This document shows, piece after piece, positions 59,571 through 64,000 of a stretch of 64,000 nt of DNA. The position numbers were made by a program, and so were the translations under genes. How positions within the stretch are numbered: the first letter of the stretch is position 1; every line of letters begins with the position of its first letter. Origin of the DNA: JAFGJQ01 sp052034525 (GTDB taxonomy: Bacteria; Planctomycetota; Phycisphaerae; UBA1845); assembly GCA_052034525.1 (NCBI GenBank), contig JBPOIK010000117.1, positions 1-64,000 on the forward strand, written 5' to 3'. The notes below the pieces were generated by a model. The model saw nothing but the letters and a program-made list of their open reading frames with translations, was not told where the DNA came from and did no database searches.

Positions 59571-60671
59571 TCATCGACCGTTGGGAGCCACCAGACGGTT
59601 GGGGTCCTTGGCGTAGTGACGGGCCGTTTCGATCGATATCCGCCCGACGGACAACAAGGTCTGCAGGCTCTCATCCAGAGTCACCATGCCGTCTCGTTTT
59701 CCCATCTGAATGGCGGTATCAATTCCCTCCACCTTGCCGGCGCGAATGACCGCACGCACGCCGTCGTTGACCACCAGAACCTCCAGGGCCAGGACTCGCT
59801 TCTGTCCCTGAGCGATGGAGGGCACCAGTCGCTGTGAGATGACGTAGCGCAAGCTCAGCGAAAGCTGGGTTCGCGCGTCGTCTTGCGCGTCGGCGGGGAA
59901 CAGGTCAATCAGTCGCGTCACCGCGCCCTTGGCGTCCTTGGTGTGCATGGTGGTGAGGATGAGGTGTCCGGTTTCCGCCGCGCTGAGCGCCATCTGGGCC
60001 GTGTCCCGATCCCGGATCTCGCCCACCAGCACGACGTCCGGATCCTGACGCAGCCCGTATTTCAGACCGTCATAGAAGGAATCCACGTCCGTGCCCACCT
60101 CGCGCTGGGTCACTACACTGTCCGCCCGCAGCGGATACACGTATTCGATGGGCTCCTCCACCGTGATGATCCGGTTACCGCCGGCATCGTTAAGCAGGCT
60201 GACCAGCGCCGCCAGGGTCGTGGATTTTCCCGAGCCGGTGATGCCGGTGATGATGATCAGGCCGTTGGCGGTCGCCACCAGGCGGTCGGCCAGCGACCGG
60301 GGGAACCCCAGCCACTCCAGCGACGGCGCCTGGTCGCGAATGTGTCGCAGGCACAGACCCGGCTTTCCCTGAGCGGAGAAGACGTTGGCACGGAAGCGAT
60401 GAGCGGCGCCCCGCATCTCGAACGTCAGGGAGAAATCGAGGTTTTTGGGCAGCTCGGATGTTTCGCGCAGCCGATCGGGCAGAATCGAGCGAATGAGCGA
60501 GCGGACCCGCGCGTCCTCGAGCGGCACGGTTTCCGCCGCCCGCAACCGGCCATGCACACGATACGTCGGGCGGTATCCCACGACCAGGTGAAGGTCCGAC
60601 GCTTCCACGTCCACCATCGTCTGCAAGAGCTGGTCCAGGCCGGGGTGTGGCGGATCCTGCGCGGAATCCAT
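59571..60671 (-). CDS. pilT: Twitching motility/pilus retraction ATPase PilT
   Basis: Hexameric ATPase that drives retraction of type IV pili. The 366-residue protein shows the N-terminal PAS-like part (SDLHLVVGYRPTYRVHG), FRANVFSAQG, Walker A TGITGSGKSTT (Lys149), the Asp box TVEEPIEYVY, Walker B DPDVVLVGEIRD, the His box TGHLILTTMHTKDA and the AIRAGK-equivalent VIRAGK, which marks PilT against PilB. GGGAG lies 6 nt before the ATG. It follows the cytochrome gene by 60 nt and is followed by the CxxCxxCC gene. A PilB/GspE gene is 42 kb away; no pilin is encoded here. Confidence 0.94.
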   Translation of the reverse strand: MDSAQDPPHPGLDQLLQTMVDVEASDLHLVVGYRPTYRVHGRLRAAETVPLEDARVRSLIRSILPDRLRETSELPKNLDFSLTFEMRGAAHRFRANVFSAQGKPGLCLRHIRDQAPSLEWLGFPRSLADRLVATANGLIIITGITGSGKSTTLAALVSLLNDAGGNRIITVEEPIEYVYPLRADSVVTQREVGTDVDSFYDGLKYGLRQDPDVVLVGEIRDRDTAQMALSAAETGHLILTTMHTKDAKGAVTRLIDLFPADAQDDARTQLSLSLRYVISQRLVPSIAQGQKRVLALEVLVVNDGVRAVIRAGKVEGIDTAIQMGKRDGMVTLDESLQTLLSVGRISIETARHYAKDPNRLVAPNGR

Positions 60672-60731
60672 GCGGTACTCCCTTCCCGCGTATATACCCG
60701 GAACAAGGTGACCGGTTGCGGCCCCACCGCC

Positions 60732-61265
60732 TTACAGGCTGTGCAGGTAGGCCGCGATGTCCTGCACGTCGTTAACCGTGAGGCCCGAAATACCCCCGAA
60801 CTTCGGGTGCCGCTCCGCGCCGTTGATGTACTTCGTGATCTTGGCCACGCTCGCGCGGCGGATGCCCACGGCCGTTCCGCCGACGGCATCCCTCCCGTGA
60901 CATTCCTCGCAGTTCAGTCGATACAGCGCCCGACCGTTGGCCACAACTCCGGGGAACGGTTCGGGTTCGGGCGCCGGATCGGGTCCGGCATTCTGTGCGT
61001 TGTCCGGGGGCGGCGTTGTGTCATTCTCCGGTGGGGAGTCGGCCAAGTCATCCGCCGATTCGTCCGGCTGCGCACCGCGGTTGAACGCCGGGTCGTCGGT
61101 GAAGATGGGGACAGGCGGTCGGGTGGAAGGTCGGGTGGGATCCGGGCCCTCGACGGCGATGCTGCCGTCCGGACCATCTCCCGCGTCTTGCCCGGCGATG
61201 CCGCCGCAGCCGCCGAGCAGCACAACCGTCAACAACGTTGCGATCATCTCCGTTGTGTGCTTCAT
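60732..61265 (-). CDS. Cytochrome c lipoprotein
   Basis: A 177-residue predicted lipoprotein (lipobox LGGC, Cys20) with a long low-complexity acidic/proline-rich linker (about 25-105) and a C-terminal single-haem cytochrome c domain. The haem site is CEECH (Cys119, Cys122, His123) in LYRLNCEECHGRDAVGG, and the fold ends NDVQDIAAYLHSL. The position where a class I cytochrome has the axial Met (normally MPxF) reads HPKFGGISGLT, so His153 may replace it. GGAGG lies upstream of the ATG. Followed by pilT after 60 nt. Confidence 0.88.
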   Translation of the reverse strand: MKHTTEMIATLLTVVLLGGCGGIAGQDAGDGPDGSIAVEGPDPTRPSTRPPVPIFTDDPAFNRGAQPDESADDLADSPPENDTTPPPDNAQNAGPDPAPEPEPFPGVVANGRALYRLNCEECHGRDAVGGTAVGIRRASVAKITKYINGAERHPKFGGISGLTVNDVQDIAAYLHSL

Positions 61266-61330
61266 GACCGCATCCTCCGAACCCCCATCCTCGCAAGGCT
61301 GAACACCGAGCCCCGAAAGGCCGGAGCTTA

Positions 61331-61359
61331 ACTATAGGCTGCGGACCGCTGTCCGCCAA
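61331..61359 (-). promoter_or_regulatory. Promoter of the cytochrome c gene
   Basis: Minus-strand TTGGCG (61359-61354), 17-nt spacer, TATAGT (61336-61331), about 65 nt before the ATG. Confidence 0.5.
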
Positions 61360-61389
61360 TGACCTCGGACCACTCCTGTCCGAACCGCA

Positions 61390-62226
61390 TCAGCCCTCCG
61401 AATCCGTCTCATTACCGGACGTTCGCCGGGCCGCGATCTGGATATGGGGTGCCCGGCCGACGGCGGCCGGTTCGCGTGAGAGCCTCATCTCCAGTCGCGT
61501 GAGCACGCGTCGCGCGCGAACATCTGTCAGAAGGTCGCGATGGTATCGCATGGGCAGCACCGTTTTGCCCATCATATCCACCACCTCGAATCCGCTCTTG
61601 GCAAACAGGCCGACCGCCTGAGCCGGCGTGTAGGTCCAGATGGGAAACCGCTCGTCCGGATCGGCCGTCAGCCAGTGCGTCCGACCCGTGCGCAGGAATG
61701 TGTCCAGCGCGGATACATCACGCTGCTCGAGATAGTGGTCCAGAGCCGCCAGGCGGTTGTCCAGCGTGGCTACCAAGACGCCGGCCGGCCGGAGCTTGCG
61801 GCGAATCTGCTTGAGTGCCCGCAGCGGCGACTGCGTGCATCCGATCGGATCCCCCAGGGCCACGGCCAGATCAAAGGACTCGTCGGGCAGCTCCGCCAGG
61901 TCGCACAGGTCCGCCTGCAGGAATGCGGCTCGCCCGGTGCGGCCGACGGCTTCGATCTTGCGCCGCGCCTGCTCGAGCATCGGTCCGGACACGTCGACGC
62001 AGGTGACGGTATACCCGCTGTGCAACAATCGCAGCGCCCACTTGCCGGTTCCGCAGCCCAGATCGAGCGTGGCGGCCGCGTGGGTGGACGGCAGGAACGG
62101 ACGCAGAGCCTCCCAGGTCAATGCGTCGTGCCACTGCCAGAAAGCGTCCTCATAACTGGCGTCGTACCGGCGGGCAACCCGGTCGTGATAGCGCTGGACG
62201 GGCGGTTTGGATCTGCGGCGGCTCAT
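61390..62226 (-). CDS. Class I SAM-dependent methyltransferase
   Basis: A 278-residue Rossmann-fold methyltransferase. Motif I LDLGCGTGKWALRLL binds SAM; motif II VTCVDVSGPMLEQAR, motif III FLQADLCDLAELP and the ALGDPIGCTQSPLRALKQI region follow. The N-terminus QRYHDRVARRYDASYED is common to small-molecule methyltransferases of the Methyltransf_11/25 type. Substrate unknown. The start at 62226 is chosen for its promoter and for the family N-terminus; an upstream ATG at 62319 would reach into the efp promoter. Divergent from efp. Confidence 0.9.
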   Translation of the reverse strand: MSRRRSKPPVQRYHDRVARRYDASYEDAFWQWHDALTWEALRPFLPSTHAAATLDLGCGTGKWALRLLHSGYTVTCVDVSGPMLEQARRKIEAVGRTGRAAFLQADLCDLAELPDESFDLAVALGDPIGCTQSPLRALKQIRRKLRPAGVLVATLDNRLAALDHYLEQRDVSALDTFLRTGRTHWLTADPDERFPIWTYTPAQAVGLFAKSGFEVVDMMGKTVLPMRYHRDLLTDVRARRVLTRLEMRLSREPAAVGRAPHIQIAARRTSGNETDSEG

Positions 62227-62236
62227 ATCGCGGCGA

Positions 62237-62265
62237 ATTCTACGGCCGTAGGCCAAGTCTGCCAA
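62237..62265 (-). promoter_or_regulatory. Promoter of the methyltransferase gene
   Basis: Minus-strand TTGGCA (62265-62260), 17-nt spacer, TAGAAT (62242-62237), only 10 nt before the ATG; the predicted leader is 0-4 nt. Confidence 0.6.
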
Positions 62266-62276
62266 ATCGGCAGTCC

Positions 62277-62305
62277 TTGACCGTCTCGTACGCTTGTGCG
62301 ACCAT
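62277..62305 (+). promoter_or_regulatory. Putative promoter of efp
   Basis: TTGACC (62277-62282), 17-nt spacer, weak GACCAT (62300-62305), and GGGAG before the ATG at 62355. Back to back with the methyltransferase promoter. Confidence 0.45.
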
Positions 62306-62354
62306 GCGGAGTCTGGCAAAAACCGGGATTGGCGACTGGCAGGGAGTGGATCAC

Positions 62355-62915
62355 ATGATCAAAGCCGTAGATCTTCGCAAGGGACGGACCGTCATCTACG
62401 AAGGCAAACCATACGTCGTGCACGATGCCCAGCACGTGGCCAAGGGCAACAAGGCCAGCTACATGCAGACCAAGCTCAAAGGCCTGAAGGATGGCCTGAT
62501 CATCGACGCGCGTTTCCGCGTGGACGACCGGCTGGAGCAGCCCTTTGTGGATAGTCGGGAGTATGAATACCTCTACCAGGACGGCGACGATTTCGTCCTG
62601 ATGGACGGCACGAGTTTCGACCAGCTTCACGTGGGCAAAGAGGTCGTGGGTGACGCTGTGAAGTTCCTCAAGCCCAACGAGAAGGTGACCGCCCAGTTGT
62701 TGGATGGTCAGATTATCTCCGTCGAACTGCCTCACGTGGTGGAGCTGGAGGTCGTGGAGACTCCCCCGGTGGTCAAGGGCGCCACGGTTACGAACCAGCC
62801 AAAGGACGCCGTCCTGGAAACCGGAGCTCGCGTCCGCGTCCCCGCGTTCATCGAACCCGGCGAGCGCATCCGCGTGGACACCCGCTCCGGCGAATACATC
62901 GAACGGGCCAAGTGA
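62355..62915 (+). CDS. efp: Elongation factor P
   Basis: Binds the ribosome next to the P-site tRNA and helps form bonds at proline stretches. The 186-residue protein has the three beta-barrel domains: KOW-like N-domain (MIKAVDLRKGRTVIYEGKPY, HVAKGNKASYMQTKLKGL), OB domain II (YEYLYQDGDDFVLMDGTSFDQ) and the C-terminal domain with LPHVVELEVVETPPVVKGAT and EPGERIRVDTRSGEYIERAK. At the loop tip, where most EF-P have Lys or Arg in PGKG/GRG, the sequence is KGNKAS, so the modified residue may be Lys33 shifted by one, or absent. GGGAG precedes the ATG. Confidence 0.95.
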   Translation: MIKAVDLRKGRTVIYEGKPYVVHDAQHVAKGNKASYMQTKLKGLKDGLIIDARFRVDDRLEQPFVDSREYEYLYQDGDDFVLMDGTSFDQLHVGKEVVGDAVKFLKPNEKVTAQLLDGQIISVELPHVVELEVVETPPVVKGATVTNQPKDAVLETGARVRVPAFIEPGERIRVDTRSGEYIERAK

Positions 62916-62998
62916 CCGCCCATTGGCATCCGCGCCTGCGTGCCTCCCGGACACCAGGGCAAGAACCCTCCTCCCATGCGGTGAGCTCTGCCAAGGCT

Positions 62999-63253
62999 CT
63001 ACGCCGTTGTCATGGTGCAGCGTAACCAACCCCCCATTCGCACGGGCGCTGTGCGCCGCACACGAAACCCGGAATAAGTGAAGGTGTCGTTGACTGACGA
63101 GCCCGACGTCAGCCGCGCGTCGTTATCCGCCGTGCCAACGGTATTGTGCGTGCCGTCCGCATCGACAGACTCCGGATCATCGGCCGTGTTGTACGAACCG
63201 CCCCATTTGTCGCGCGCTTCGAACAGACTACGAAAGATGCCCCGTTCAGCATC
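62999..63253 (-). pseudogene. Possible gene remnant of unknown family
   Basis: An 85-codon open frame with protein-like composition (WGGSYNTADDPESVDADGT and DARLTSGSSVNDTFTYSGF), no start codon or ribosome-binding site, ending in TAG at 63001-62999 and closed upstream by TGA. The DARLTS...FTYSGFRVRR part vaguely recalls the C-terminal YD/RHS-repeat type or other extracellular modules, but the match is too weak to name. It may be a decayed gene fragment. The rest of the gap 62916-63497 shows no gene. Confidence 0.25.
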
Positions 63254-63497
63254 TCAGCGTATGGAGCAAGGAGAAGGTGGGGCTTTGCACCGGTGCGGGA
63301 TCGAAGGAACACAGTGGGGTGAACGTACGGTTCGTGACGACGCCCGGCTCGGATGGCACAGGGGAGGATCGTGGCCAGCAGCGGCTGCCGTCGGGCGACA
63401 TTTTCGTGTTCCTGCCGCTCATGCCAGGATCCCACGCGCGCGCACGCATCGACGCCCGTTTACGCCGCTTTGCAGCGACGCCGGACGGCCCGTTCGA

Positions 63498-63866
63498 TCA
63501 GGCCATCACGACGCCCAGCTTCTCCAGGGCGGCCTTCTCGTCCTCCGTGAAAGTGAAAAGCTTGTGCAGGCCCGTCACCTTAAAGACCTTCATGATGTCC
63601 GGACTCAGCCCGCAGATGATCAACGTCCCCTCCACCTGCTCGATGGCCTTGCGGAGTCGGGTCAGCACGGACAAGGCCGACGACGACAGGTGCGTCACTT
63701 TGCCCATATCCAGAATCAGGCGGCGACGATCCCGTTTTTCCACCAGATTCAGAAGCACCTCCCCCAGACGCGATATCTCCTGGGCGTCGACCACGGAGCG
63801 GCTTTCGATGATGGCGACGGTCACGTCTTTGATGGTCTGAACGACAATCCCACTGCTGGCGGCCAT
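63498..63866 (-). CDS. STAS-domain protein (anti-sigma factor antagonist type)
   Basis: A 122-residue single-domain STAS protein, the fold of SpoIIAA/RsbV, which bind serine kinases and release sigma factors or signal otherwise. The sequence shows the STAS pattern VVQTIKDVTVAIIESRSVVD, LVEKRDRRRLILDMGKVTHL, then SSSALSVLTRLRKAI at the phosphorylation helix, and LIICGLSPDIMKVFKVTGLH. One serine in HLSSSAL is the likely phosphorylation site. GGAGAG precedes the ATG. No partner kinase, phosphatase or sigma factor is encoded nearby in the window; the upstream flank is cut off. Confidence 0.9.
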   Translation of the reverse strand: MAASSGIVVQTIKDVTVAIIESRSVVDAQEISRLGEVLLNLVEKRDRRRLILDMGKVTHLSSSALSVLTRLRKAIEQVEGTLIICGLSPDIMKVFKVTGLHKLFTFTEDEKAALEKLGVVMA

Positions 63867-63908
63867 TCGAGTGCTCTCCGATTTCAGTATCCCTGTATTT
63901 TGATAACC

Positions 63909-63937
63909 ATCCTACCGGTACTGAGCCGGCGGGGCAA
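63909..63937 (-). promoter_or_regulatory. Promoter of the STAS gene
   Basis: Minus-strand TTGCCC (63937-63932), 17-nt spacer, TAGGAT (63914-63909), about 42 nt before the ATG. The remaining 63 nt to the window edge show nothing else. Confidence 0.5.
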
Positions 63938-64000
63938 AGGCCCAATTCCAGTCGGGTTTGGCCCGGCTGCCTTTGGACCGGGCCCGGGACGCGTTCGTCT

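Noticed and set aside
1..64000. CRISPR arrays, insertion sequences, prophage or integron parts
   Set aside because: No direct-repeat/spacer pattern, transposase or integrase motif was found on either strand. The only tandem repeat seen is the coding 123-bp repeat at 56530-57144.

Overview
The window is G+C-rich, gene-dense chromosomal DNA that best fits a planctomycete, probably of the Phycisphaerae type. This is inferred from family content, not from any marker-gene search. The supporting features are a secreted Cys-repeat protein ending in a dockerin, a double-zinc-ribbon membrane protein, an exosortase-associated EpsI-like protein beside a giant TPR protein, a type 2 OMP decarboxylase, and intramembrane proteases carrying a DUF6576-like C-terminal tail. 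No phage, insertion sequence, CRISPR array or rRNA operon was seen. No recognisable DNA-binding transcription factor is encoded in the 64 kb. Regulation visible here is at the level of promoters, Rho and a STAS protein.

Layout. 1-9.3 kb: a truncated GT39 glycosyltransferase, birA with a coupled multi-pass membrane protein, an alpha/beta hydrolase, purN, a PflX-like radical SAM protein, truD and a zinc-ribbon membrane protein. 9.4-16 kb: a 2-hydroxyacid dehydrogenase, a LysM lipoprotein, recG and a KtrB/KtrA potassium uptake pair. 16-24.4 kb: a GspE/PilB ATPase interrupted near its N-terminus by an in-frame TAG, a nuclease/phosphatase-fold lipoprotein, pyrF, a short rho, a class V aminotransferase, an esterase and a HAD phosphatase. 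24.4-32.2 kb: a 1161-residue ComEC with two metallo-beta-lactamase-like domains, a DUF1015-DUF547-fxsA run and inositol-1-phosphate synthase. 32.2-39 kb: a CAU-anticodon tRNA, a minus-strand operon nudix-rhomboid-M50 protease, and the plus-strand pair dxr-rseP. 39-48 kb: a GDPD protein, a PAP2 lipoprotein, a radical SAM/SPASM protein, acnA, an exported PCMT and a NeuD-like acyltransferase. 48-58 kb: EpsI-like protein, TPR protein, two overlapping CNNM/CorC proteins and the Cys-repeat dockerin protein. 58-64 kb: a CxxCxxCC protein, pilT and a cytochrome c lipoprotein on the minus strand, a methyltransferase divergent from efp, and a STAS protein.

Functional threads. Three intramembrane or site-2 proteases (M50, rhomboid, RseP) lie within 6 kb. 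Two secretion/pilus ATPases (GspE/PilB and PilT) and a FliB-like protein suggest type IV pilus or type II secretion activity. ComEC is the DNA-uptake channel that often works with such pili. Envelope functions dominate the rest, with several probable lipoproteins (LysM, nuclease-like, PAP2, cytochrome c, perhaps PCMT).

Promoters of sigma-70 type can be read in front of many genes, often with -35 TTGCCN or TTGACN. In about ten genes the -10 box sits only 6-10 nt before the start codon, which predicts leaderless or nearly leaderless mRNAs. The most unusual features are the ComEC with a degenerate second metallo-beta-lactamase domain, the amber codon in gspE, the exact 5 x 41-residue Cys repeat, and the C-terminal tail shared by the adjacent rhomboid and M50 proteases.
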